Part shown: positions 39,842 through 51,869 of the stretch, piece after piece | How positions within the stretch are numbered: the first letter of the stretch is position 1 | Layout of the letters: the number at the start of each line of letters is the position of its first letter | NCBI GenBank assembly: GCA_032433765.1 | Contig: JAVIAB010000046.1 | Location: forward strand, 60,671,388 to 60,735,387 | Direction of reading: 5' to 3' | DNA: 64,000 nt | Source: Megaustenia siamemsis | Taxonomy: Eukaryota; Mollusca; Gastropoda; Stylommatophora; Ariophantidae | The notes under the pieces: model-generated | The model's input: the letters and a program-made list of their open reading frames with translations, nothing else | The model's database searches: none | What the model was told of the DNA's origin: nothing | Translations under genes and position numbers: made by a program

Positions 39842-42800
39842 AGTCTGAGAACTAACAAACTGACTGCCAGAATCAAGGACAACTATAGTTCATATAAAAC
39901 TCTCACACTCATGTTTCTATCCTAAAAGTTGTCTTATGTCTGAGAACTAACAAACTGACTGCCAGAATCAGGCACAACTATAGTTCATATCAATCTCTAA
40001 CACAGTGTGTTTCTACCCTACGAGTTGTCTTCAGTCTGAGAACTAACAAACTGACTGCCATAATCAAGCACAACTATAGTTCATATCAAACTCTCACATA
40101 GCATGTTTCTATACCAAGAGTTGTCTTCAGCCTGAGAGCCAACTGCAGAATCAAGCACAACTGTAGTTCATATCAAACTCTCACACATCATGTTTATGCT
40201 CTATGAGTTGTCTTCAGTCTGAGAACTAACAAACTGACTGCCAGAATCAAGCACAACTGTAGTTCATATCAAACTCTCGCATAGCATGTTTCTGCCCTAT
40301 GAGTTGTCTTCAGTCTGAGAACTAACAAACTGACTGCCAGAATCAAGCACAACTATAGTTCATATCAAACTCTCACACATCCTGTTTATGCTCTATGAGT
40401 TGTCTTCAGTCTGAGAACTAACAAACTGACTGCCAGAATGAAGAACAACTATAGTTCATATTAAACTCTCACACAGCTTGTTTATACCCTAAGAGTTGTC
40501 TTCAGCCTGGGAGCTAACAAACTGACTGCCAATTCAAGCACAACTATAGTTCATATCAAACTATGACACAATATATTTCTACCCTAAGTGCTGTCTTCAG
40601 CCTGAGAGCTAATTGCCAGAATCAAGCACAACTATAGTTCATATCAAACTCTCACATATAATGTTTCTGCCCTATGAGTTGTCTTCAGTCTGAGAACTAA
40701 CAAACTAACTGCCAGAATCAAGCACAACTATAGTTCATATCAAACTCTCACACATCATGTTTACGCTCTATGAGTTGTCTTCACTCTGAGAACTAACAAA
40801 CTGACAAACTCTCACACAGCTTGTTTCTACCCTAAGAGTTGTCTTCAGTCTGAGAACGAACAAACTGACTGCCAGAATCAAGGACAACTATAGTTCATAT
40901 CAAACTCTTACACAGCATGTTTCTATCCTAAGAGTTGTCTTCAGTCTGAGAACTAACAAATTGACTGCCAGAATCAAGCACAAATAGTTCATATCAAACT
41001 CTCACAGCATGTTTCTATCCCTAAGAGTTGTCTTCAGTCTGAGAACTAACAAATTGACTGCCAGAATCAAGCACAACTATAGTTCATATCAAACTCTCAC
41101 ACATCTTGTTTCTACCCTAAGAGTTGTCTTCAGTCTGAGAACTAACAAATGACTGCCAGAATCAAGCACAACTATAGTTCATATCCAACTCTCACACAGC
41201 TTGTTTCTACCCTAAGAGTTGTCTTCAGTCTGAGGAATATCAAACTGACTGTCATAATCAAGCGTGAATATAGTATATATCAAACTCTCACACATCATGT
41301 TTCTATCCTAAGTGTTGTATGCAGCCTGAGAACTAGCAAACTGACTGTCAGAATCAAATACAACTGTAGTTCATATCAAACTCTCACACACCATGTTTCT
41401 ATCCTAAGAGTTGTCTTCAGTCTGAGAACTAACAAACTGACTGCCAGAATCAAGCACAACTGTAGTTCATATCAAACTCTCGCATAGCATGTTTCTGCCC
41501 TATGAGTTGTCTTCAGTCTGAGAACTAACAAACTGACTGCCAGAATCAAGCACAACTATAGTTCATATCAAACTCTCACACATCCTGTTTATGCTCTATG
41601 AGTTGTCTTCAGTCTGAGAACTAACAAACTGACTGCCAGAATGAAGAACAACTATAGTTCATATTAAACTCTCACACAGCTTGTTTATACCCTAAGAGTT
41701 GTCTTCAGCCTGGGAGCTAACAAACTGACTGCCAGATTCAAGCACAACTATAGTTCATATCAAACTATGACACAATATATTTCTACCCTAAGAGCTGTCT
41801 TCAGCCTGAGAGCTAATTGCCAGAATCAGCACAACTGTAGTTCATATCAAACTCTCACATAGCATGTTTCTGCCCTATGAGTTGTCTTCAGTCTGAGAAC
41901 TAACAAACTAACTGCCAGAATCAAGCACAACTATAGTTCATATCAAACTCTCACACATCATGTTTATGCTCTATGAATTGTCTTCAGTCTGAGAACTAAC
42001 AAACTGACAAACTTTCACACAGCTTGTTTCTACCCTAAGAGTTGTCTTCAGTCTGAGAACGAACAAACTGACTGCCAGAATCAAGGACAACTATAGTTCA
42101 TATCAAACTCTTACACAGCATGTTTCTATCCTAAGAGTTGTCTTCAGTCTGAGAACTAACAAACTGACTGCCAGAATCAAGGACAACTATAGTTCATATC
42201 AAACTCTCACACATCATGTTTCTATCCTAAAAGTTGTCTTATGTCTGAGAACTAACAAACTGACTGCCAGAATCAGGCACAACTATAGTTCATATCAAAC
42301 TCTAACACAGTGTGTTTCTACCCTACGAGTTGTCTTCAGTCTGAGAACTAACAAACTGACTGCCAGAATCAAGCACAACTATAGTTCATATCAAACTCTC
42401 ACACAGCATGCTTGTACCCTACAAGATGTCTTCAGTCTGAGAGCTAACAAACTGATTGCCATAATCAAGCACAACTATAGTTCATATCAAACTCTCACAT
42501 AGCATTTTCTATACCAAGAGTTGTCTTCAGCCTGAGAGTCAAATGCCAGAATCAAGCACAACAATAGTTTATATCAAACTCTCACACAGCATGTTTCTAT
42601 CCTAAGAGTTGTCTTCAGTCTGAGAACTAACAAACTGACTGCCAGAATCAAGCACAACTATAGTTCATATCCAACTTTCACACATCCTGTTTATGCTCTA
42701 TGAGTTGTCTTCAGCCTGGAGCTAACAAACTGACTGCCAGAATCAAGCACAACTATAGTTCATATCCAACTCTCACACAGCTTATTTCTACCTAAGAGTT

Positions 42801-43450
42801 GTCTTCAGTCTGAGAACTAACAAACTGACTGCCAGAATCAAGGACAACTATAGTTCATATCAAACTCTCACACAGCATGTTTCTATCCTAAGAGTTGTCT
42901 TCAGCCTGAGAGCCAACTGCCAGAATCAAGCACAACTATAGTTCATATTAAACTCTCACACAGCATGTTTCTATCCTATGAGTTGTCTTCAGTCTAAGAG
43001 CAAACAAATTGCCTGCCAGAATCAAGTACAACTAGTTCATATCAAACTCTCACATGGCATGTTTCTAACCTAAGAGTTGTATTTAGTCTGAAAGCTAACA
43101 AACTGACTGCCATAATCAAGCATGACTATAGTCATATCAAACTCTCACACATCTTGTTTCTATCCTAAGTGTTGTATGCAGCCTGAGAACTAGCAAACTG
43201 ACTGCCAGAATCAAATACAACTGTAGTTCATATCAAACTCTCACACATCATGTTTCTATATAAAGTTGTCTTCAGTCTGAGAACTAACAAATTGACTGCC
43301 ATAATCAAGCACAACTATAGTTCATATCAAACTCTCACACAGCATATTTCTACCCTAAGAGTTGTCTTCAGCCTGACAGCAACAATTGACTGCCATAATC
43401 AAGCACAACTATAGTTCATATCAAACTCTCACACAGCATGTTTCTATCCT
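39842..43450. repeat. 3.63-kb higher-order repeat, copy 3
   Basis: Landmarks are the deleted monomers at 40,804 and 42,007 and 'tgcttgtaccctacaag' at 42,409. The distance between the two deleted monomers is 1,203 bp here against 1,297 and 1,300 in copies 1 and 2, so one monomer has been lost, near 40,980-41,140. Near 42,890-42,960 it has gained a short monomer with 'gagagccaactgcc' followed by 'catattaaactc', absent from copies 1 and 2. It is a clear example of whole-unit loss and gain between otherwise similar copies. Confidence 0.85.
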
Positions 43451-44985
43451 ACGAGTTGTCTTCAGTCTGAGAACAAACAAATTGACTGCCAGAATCAAGC
43501 ACGACTGTAGTTCATATCAAACTCTCACACAGCATGTCTCTACCCTACGAGTTGTCTTCAGCCTGAGAACTAACAAACTGACTGCCAGAATCAACTACAA
43601 CTGTAGTTCATATCAAACTCTCACATAGCATGTTTCTATACCAAGAGTTGTCTTCAGCCTGAGAGTCAAATGCCAGAATCAAGCACAACAATAGTTTATA
43701 TCAAACTCTCACACAGCATGTTTCTATCCTAAGAGTTGTCTTCAGTCTGAGAACTAACAAACTGACTGCCAGAATCAAGCACAACTATAGTTCATATCCA
43801 ACTTTCACACATCCTGTTTATGCTCTATGAGTTGTCTTCAGCCTGGGAGCTAACAAACTGACTGCCAGAATCAAGCACAACTATAGTTCATATCCAACTC
43901 TCACACAGCTTGTTTCTACCCTAAGAGTTGTCTTCAGCCTGAGAACTAGCAAACTGACTGTCAGAATCAAATACAACTGTAGTTCATATCAAACTCTCGC
44001 ATAGCATGCTTCTACCCTACGAGTTGTCTTCAGTCTGAGAGCTAACAAACTGACTGCCATAATCAAGCACAACTATAGTTCATATCAAACTCTCACATAG
44101 CATGTTTCTATACAAGAGTTGTCTTCAGCCTGAGAGCCAACTGACAGAATCAAGCACAACAATAGTTTATATTAAACTCTCACACAGCATGTTTCTATCC
44201 TAAGAGTTGTCTTCAGTCTGAGAACTACAAACTGACTGCCAGATTCAAGCACAACTATAGTTCATATCCAACTTTCACACATCCTGTTTATGCTCTATGA
44301 GTTGTCTTCAGTCTGAGAGCTAACAAACTGACTGCCAGAATGGAGAACAACTATAGTTCATATCAAACTCTCACACAGCTTGTTTATACCCTAAGAGTTG
44401 TCTTCAGCCTGGGAGCTAACAACTGACTGCCAGAATCAAGCACAACTATAGTTCATATCCAACTCTCACACAGCTTATTTCTACCCTAAGAGTTGTCTTC
44501 AGTCTGAGAACTAACAAACTGACTGCCAGAATCAAGCACAACTATAGTTCATATCAAACTCTCACACAGCATGTTTCTATCCTAAGAGTTGTCTTCAGTC
44601 TAAGAGCAAACAAATTGCCTGCCAGAATCAAGTACAACTATAGTTCATATCAAACTCTCACATGGCATGTTTCTAACCTAAGAGTTGTATTTAGTCTGAA
44701 AGCTAACAAACTGACTGCCATAATCAAGAATGACTATAGTCCATATCAAACTCTCACACATCTTGTTTCTATCCTAAGTGTTGTATGCAGCCTGAGAACT
44801 AGCAAACTGACTGCCAGAATCAAATACAACTGTAGTTCATATCAAACTCTCACACAGCATATTTCTACCCTAAGAGTTGTCTTCAGCCTGACAGCAACAA
44901 ATTGACTGCCATAATCAAGCACAACTATAGTTCATATCAAACTCTCACACAGCATGTTTCTACCCTACGAGTTGTCTTCAGTCTG
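42810..44985. repeat. 2.18-kb duplication, copy 1
   Basis: This stretch overlaps the end of the third 3.63-kb copy and runs into new combinations of the same monomers. It includes 'attgcctgcc' (43,009), 'gtatttagtctgaaag' (43,078), 'aagcacgactgtag' (43,498) and 'catgtctctacc' (43,536). The part up to about 44,088 recurs 2,176 bp downstream. The remainder (44,089-44,985) holds 'aatggagaacaac' (44,338) and a second 'attgcctgcc' monomer (44,613). Confidence 0.8.
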
Positions 44986-46264
44986 AGAACTAACAAACTG
45001 ACTGCCAGAATCAAGGACAACTATAGTTCATATCAAACTCTCACACAGCATGTTTCTATCCTAAGAGTTGTCTTCAGCCTGAGAGCCAACTGCCAGAATC
45101 AAGCACAACTATAGTTCATATTAAACTCTCACACAGCATGTTTCTATCCTATGAGTTGTCTTCAGTCTAAGAGCAAACAAATTGCCTGCCAGAATCAAGT
45201 ACAACTATAGTTCATATCAAACTCTCACATGGCATGTTTCTAACCTAAGAGTTGTATTTAGTCTGAAAGCTAACAAACTGACTGCCATAATCAAGCATGA
45301 CTATAGTCCATATCAAACTCTCACACATCTTGTTTCTATCCTAAGTGTTGTATGCAGCCTGAGAACTAGCAAACTGACTGCCAGAATCAATACAACTGTA
45401 GTTCATATCAAACTCTCACACATCATGTTTCTATATAAGAGTTGTCTTCAGTCTGAGAACTAACAAATTGACTGCCATAATCAAGCACAACTATAGTTCA
45501 TATCAAACTCTCACACAGCATATTTCTACCCTAGAGTTGTCTTCAGCCTGACAGCAACAAATTGACTGCCATAATCAAGCACAACTATAGTTCATATCAA
45601 ACTCTCACACAGCATGTTTCTATCCTACGAGTTGTCTTCAGTCTGAGAACAAACAAATTGACTGCCAGAATCAAGCACGACTGTAGTTCATATCAAACTC
45701 TCACACAGCATGTCTCTACCCTACGAGTTGTCTTCAGCCTGAGAACTAACAAACTGACTGCCAGAATCAACTACAACTGTAGTTCATATCAAACTCTCAC
45801 ATAGCATGTTTCTATACCAAGAGTTGTCTTCAGCCTGAGAGTCAAATGCCAGAATCAAGCACAACAATAGTTTATATCAAACTCTCACACAGCATGTTTC
45901 TATCCTAAGAGTTGTCTTCAGTCTGAGAACTAACAAACTGACTGCCAGAATCAAGCACAACTATAGTTCATATCCAACTTTCACACATCCTGTTTATGCT
46001 CTATGAGTTGTCTTCAGCCTGGGAGCTAACAAACTGACTGCCAGAATCAAGCACAACTATAGTTCATATCCAACTCTCACACAGCTTGTTTCTACCCTAA
46101 GAGTTGTCTTCAGCCTGAGAACTAGCAAACTGACTGTCAGAATCAATACAACTGTAGTTCATATCAAACTCTCGCATAGCATGCTTCTACCCTACGAGTT
46201 GTCTTCAGTCTGAGAGCTAACAAACTGACTGCCATAATCAAGCACAACTATAGTTCATATCAAA
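44986..46264. repeat. 2.18-kb duplication, copy 2 (partial)
   Basis: Positions 45,562-45,804 repeat 43,386-43,628 with the same translation, including the rare 'aagcacgactgtag' and 'catgtctctacc' variants. The copy ends near 46,264, where the sequence switches to 'caaagtatgttacaat', a form not seen elsewhere in the window. Confidence 0.8.
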
Positions 46265-46929
46265 GTATGTTACAATATATTTCTACCTAAGAGCTGTCTT
46301 CAGCCTGAGAGCTAATTGCCAGAATCAAGCACAACTATAGTTCATATAAAACTCTCACATAGCATGTTTCTGCCCTATGAGTTGTCTTCAGTCTGAGAAC
46401 TAACAAACTGACTGCCAGAATCAAGGACAACTATAGTTCATATCAAACTCTCACACAGCTTGTTTCTACCCTAAGAGTTGTCTTCAGCCTTAGAACTAAC
46501 AAACTGACTGCCAGAATCAAGCACAACTATAGTTCATATCCAACTCTCACACAGCTTGTTTCTACCCTAAGAGTTGCCTTCAGTCTGAGAACTATCAAAC
46601 TGACTGCCATAATCAAGCGTGACTATAGTATATATCAAACTCTCACACATTATGTTTCTATCCTAAGTGTTGTATGCAGCCTGAGAACTAGCAAACTGAC
46701 TGTCAGAATCAAATACAACTGTAGTTCATATCAAACTCTCACACACCATGTTTCTATCCTAAGAGTTGTCTTCAGTCTGAGAACTAACAAACTGACTGCC
46801 AGAATCAAGCACAACTGTAGTTCATATCAACTCTCGCATAACATGTTTCTGCCCTAAGAGTTGTCTTCAGTCTGAGAACTAACAAACTGACTGCCAGAAT
46901 CAAGCACAACTATAGTTCATATCAAACTT
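46265..46929. repeat. Satellite segment between duplications
   Basis: These monomers belong to the type set of the 'cgtgactatagtatatatc' lineage (46,617) with 'cacacattatg' at 46,645, an unusual form. The order resembles 54,000-54,200 and 55,980-56,200. No sequence other than monomers is visible. Confidence 0.7.
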
Positions 46930-48385
46930 TCACACAGCATGTTTCTACCCTAAGAGTTGTCTTCAATCTGAGAACTAACAAACTGACTGCCAGAATCAAG
47001 CACAACTATAGTTCATATCAAACTGTCACACATCCTGTTTATGCTCTATGAGTTGTCTTCAGTCTGAGAACTAACAAACTGACTGCCAGAATGAAGAACA
47101 ACTATAGTTAATATCGAACTCTCACACAGCTTGTTTATACCCTAAGAGTTGTCTTCAGCCTGGGAGCTAACAAACTGACTGCCAGATTCAAGCACAACTA
47201 TAGTTCATATCAAACTATGATACAATATATTTCTACCCTAAGTGCTGTCTTCAGCCTGAGAGCTAATTGCCAGAATCAAGCACAACTATAGTTCATATCA
47301 AACTCTCACATATCATGTTTCTGCCCTAGAGTTGTCTTCAGTCTGAGAACTAACAAACTAACTGCCAGAATCAAGCACAACTATAGTTCATATCAAACTC
47401 TCACACATCATGTTTATGCTCTATGAGTTGTCTTCAGTCTGAGAACTAACAAACTGACAAACTCTCACACAGCTTGTTTCTACCCTAAGAATTGTCTTCA
47501 GCCTGAGAACTAACAAACTGACTGCCAGAATCAAGCACAACTATAGTTCATATCAAACTCACACATCATGTTTATGCTCTATGAGTTGTCTTCAGTCTGA
47601 GAACTAACAAACTGACAAACTCTCACACAGCTTGTTTCTACCCTAAGAATTGTCTTCAGCCTGAGAACTAACAAACTGACTGCCAGAATCAAGCACAACT
47701 ATAGTTCATATCCAACTCTCACACAGCTTGTTTCTACCCTAAGAGTTGTCTTCAGTCTGAGAACTATCAAACTGACTGCCATAATCAAACGTGACTATAG
47801 TATATATCAAACTCTCACACATCATGTTTCTATCCTAAGTGTTGTATGCAGCCTGAGAACTAGAAAAATGACTGTCAGAATCAATAAACTGTAGTTCATA
47901 TCAAACTCACACACCATGTTTCTATCCTAAGAGTTGTCTTCAGTCTGAGAACTAACAAACTGACTGCCAGAATCAAGCACAACTATAGTTCATATCAAAC
48001 TCTCACACAGCATATTTCTACCCTAAGAGTTGTCTTCAGCCTGACAGCAACAAATTGACTGCCATAATCAAGCACAACTATAGTTCATATCAAACTCTCA
48101 CACAGCATGTTTCTACCCTACGAGTTGTCTTCAGTCTGAGAACTAACAAACTGACTGCCAGAATCAAGGACAAACTATAGTTCATATAAAACTCTCACAC
48201 AGGTTGTTTCTACCCTAAGAGTTGTCTTCAGCCTGAGAACTAACAAACTGACTGCCAGAATCAAGCACAACTATAGTTCATATCCAACTCTCACACAGCT
48301 TTTTCTACCCTAAGAGTTGTCTTCAGCCTGAGAACTAGCAAACTGACTGCCATAATCAAGCACAACTATAGTTCATATCCAACTC
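46930..48385. repeat. 1.46-kb duplication, copy 1
   Basis: It begins with the 'cttcaatctgag' monomer (46,963) and 'aaactgtcacac' (47,031), both repeated 1,455 bp downstream. It contains the 64-bp deleted monomer twice, at 47,457 and 47,615, inside a local direct duplication of 158 bp (one ordinary plus one deleted monomer). The downstream copy has only one. It ends with 'cacagctttttctacc' near 48,293. Confidence 0.8.
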
Positions 48386-49655
48386 TCACACAGCATGTTT
48401 CTGCCCTATGAGTTGTCTTCAATCTGAGAACTAACAAACTGACTGCCAGAATCAAGCACAACTATAGTTCATATCAAACTGTCACACATCCTGTTTATGC
48501 TCTATGAGTTGTCTTCAGTCTGAGAACTAACAAACTGACTGCCAGAATGAAGAACAACTATAGTTCATATCGAACTCTCACACAGCTTGTTTATACCCTA
48601 AGAGTTGTCTTCAGCCTGGAGCTAACAAACTGACTGCCAGATTCAAGCACAACTATAGTTCATATCAAACTATGATACAATATATTTCTACCCTAAGTGC
48701 TGTCTTCAGCCTGAGAGCTAATTGCCAGAATCAAGCACAACTATAGTTCATATCAAACTCTCACATATCATGTTTCTGCCCTATGAGTTGTCTTCAGTCT
48801 GAGAACTAACAAACTAACTGCCAGAATCAAGCACAACTATAGTTCATATCAAACTCTCACACATCATGTTTATGCTCTATGAGTTGTCTTCAGTCTGAGA
48901 ACTAACAAACTGACAAACTCTCACACAGCTTGTTTCTACCCTAAGAATTGTCTTCAGCCTGAGAACTAACAAACTGACTGCCAGAATCAAGCACAACTAT
49001 AGTTCATATCCAACTCTCACACAGCTTGTTTCTACCCTAAGAGTTGTCTTCAGTCTGAGAACTATCAAACTGACTGCCATAATCAAACGTGACTATAGAT
49101 ATATCAAACTCTCACACATCATGTTTCTATCCTAAGTGTTGTATGCAGCCTGAGAACTAGAAAAATGACTGTCAGAATCAAATACAACTGTAGTTCATAT
49201 CAAACTCACACACCATGTTTCTATCCTAAGAGTTGTCTTCAGTCTGAGAACTAACAAACTGACTGCCAGAATCAAGCACAACTATAGTTCATATCAAACT
49301 CTCACACAGCATATTTCTACCCTAAGAGTTGTCTTCAGCCTGACAGCAACAAATTGACTGCCATAATCAAGCACAACTATAGTTCATATCAAACTCTCAC
49401 ACAGCATGTTTCTACCCTACGAGTTGTCTTCAGTCTGAGAACTAACAAACTGACTGCCAGAATCAAGGACAACTATAGTTCATATAAACTCTCACACAGT
49501 GTTTCTACCCTAAGAGTTGTCTTCAGCCTGAGAACTAACAAACTGACTGCCAGAATCAAGCACAACTATAGTTCATATCCAACTCTCACACAGCTTGTTT
49601 CTACCCTAAGAGTTGTCTTCAGCCTGAGAACTAGCAAACTGACTGTCAGAATCAA
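48386..49655. repeat. 1.46-kb duplication, copy 2
   Basis: Landmarks are 'cttcaatctgag' (48,418), 'atatcgaactctc' (48,566) and the single deleted monomer (48,913). After the deleted monomer the offset to copy 1 falls to about 1,296 bp, consistent with the extra 158 bp in copy 1. The monomers after 49,354 also resemble 52,737 onward. Confidence 0.8.
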
Positions 49656-51869
49656 ATCAACTGTAGTTCATATCAAACTCACACACACCATATTTCTATC
49701 CTAAGAGTTGTCTTCAGTCTGAGAACTAACAAAATGACTGCCAGAATCAAGCACAACTGTAGTTCATATCAAACTCTCGCATAGCATGTTTCTACCCTAA
49801 GAGTTGTCTTCAGTCTGAGAACTAACAAGCTGACTGCCAGAATCAAGGACAACTAAGTTCATATCAAACTCTCACACAGCTTGTTTCTACCCTAAGAGTT
49901 GTCTTCAGCCTTAGAACTAACAAACTGACTGCCAGAATCAAGCACAACTGTAGTTCATATCAAACTATCACACAGCATGTTTCTACCCTAAGAGTTGTCT
50001 TCAGTCTGAGAACTAACAAACTGACTGCCAGAATTAGCACAACTATAGTTCATATCAAACTATCACACAGCATGTTTCTACCCTAAGAGTTGTCTTCAGT
50101 CTGAGAACTAACAAACTGACTGCCAGAATCAAGGTCAACTATAGTTCATTCAAACTCTCACACAGCATGTTTCTATCCTAAGAGTTGTCTTCAGTCTAGA
50201 GCAAACAAATTGCCTGCCAGAATCAAGTACAACTATAGTTCATATCAAACTCTCACATGGCATGTTTCTAACCTAAGAGTTGTATTTAGTCTGAAAGCTA
50301 ACAAACTGACTGCCATAATCAAGCATGACTATAGTCCATATCAAACTCTCACACATCTTGTTTCTATCCTAAGTGTTGTATGCAGCCTGAGAACTAGCAA
50401 ACTGACTGCCAGAATCAAATACAACTGTAGTTCATATCAAACTCTCACACAGCATATTTCTACCCTAAGAGTTGTCTTCAGCCTGACAGCAACAAATTGA
50501 CTGCCATAATCAAGCACAACTATAGTTCATATCAAACTCTCACACAGCATGTTTCCACCCTACGAGTTGTCTTCAGTCTGAGAACTAACAAACTGACTGC
50601 CAGAATCAAGGACAACTATAGTTCATATAAAACTCTCACACAGGTTGTTTCTACCCTAAGAGTTGTCTTCAGCCTGAGAGCTAACAAACTGACTGCCAGC
50701 ATCAAGCACAACTATAGTTCATATCAAACTATGACACAATATATTTCTACCCTAAGAGCTGTCTTCAGCCTGAAAGCTAACTGCCAGAATCAAGCACAAC
50801 TATAGTTCATATCAAACTCTCACACAACATGTTTCTGCCCTAAGAGTTGTCTTCAGCCTGACAGCAACAAATTGACTGCCATAATCAAGCACAACTATAG
50901 TTCATATCAACCTCTCACACAGCATGTTTCTACCCTACGAGTTGTCTTCAGTCTGAGAAATAACAAACTGACTGCCAGAATCAAGGACAACTATAGTTCA
51001 TATAAAATTCTCACACAGGTTGTTTCTACCCTAAGAGTTGTCTTCAGCCTGAGAGCTAACAAACTGACTGCCAGAATCAAGCACAACTATAGTTCATATC
51101 CAACTCTCACACAGCTTGTTTCTACCCTAAGAGTTGTCTTCAGTCTGAGAACTAACAAACTGACTGCCATAATCAAGCACAACTATAGTTCATATCAACT
51201 CTCACATAGCATGTTTCTATTCCAAGAGTTGTCTTCAGCCTGAGAGCCAACTGCCAGAATCAAGCACAACATAGTTCATATCAAACTCTCACACAGCTTG
51301 TTTCTATCCAAGAGTTGTCTTCAGTCTGAGAACTAACAAACTGACTGCCAGAATCAAGGACAACTAAGTTCATATCAAACTCTCACACAGCTTGTTTCTA
51401 CCCTAAGAGTTGTCTTCAGCCTGAGAGCTAACAAACTGACTGCCAGAATCAAGGACAACTAAGTTCATATCAAACTCTCACACAGCTTGTTTCTACCCTA
51501 AGAGTTGTCTTCAGCCTGGGAGCTAACAAACTGACTGCCAGAATCAAGGACAACTAAAGTTCATATCAAACTCTCACACAGCTTGTTTCTATCCAAAGAG
51601 TTGTCTTCAGTCTGAGAACTAACAAACTGACTGCCAGAATCAAGGACAACTACAGTTCATATCCAACTCTCACACAGCTTGTTTCTACCCTAAGAGTTGT
51701 CTTCAGTCTGAGAACTAAAAACTGGCTGCCATAATCAAGCATGACTATAGTCCATATCAAACTCTCACACATCATGTTTCTATCCTAAGTGTTGTATGCA
51801 GCCTGAGAACTAGAAAACTGACTGCCAGAATCAATACAACTGTAGTTCATATCAAATTCTCACACATCA
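49656..51869. repeat. Mixed satellite zone with short local amplifications
   Basis: The stretch 50,210-50,500 matches 44,615-44,905 (offset 5,595 bp). Two successive versions of the 'cataatcaagc ... cacaggttg' pair lie at 50,497 and 50,872, about 375 bp apart. From 51,350 to 51,650 four successive monomers carry 'aaggacaacta' followed by a shortened 'agttc' or 'aagttc', suggesting recent one-monomer-step amplification. All sequence is satellite. Confidence 0.75.

Noticed and set aside
46255..46290. Unusual 'caaagtatgttacaat' stretch as a possible inserted element
   Set aside because: It aligns over its length to the 'aaactatgacacaat' monomer type with a few substitutions. There is no flanking duplication or extra length.
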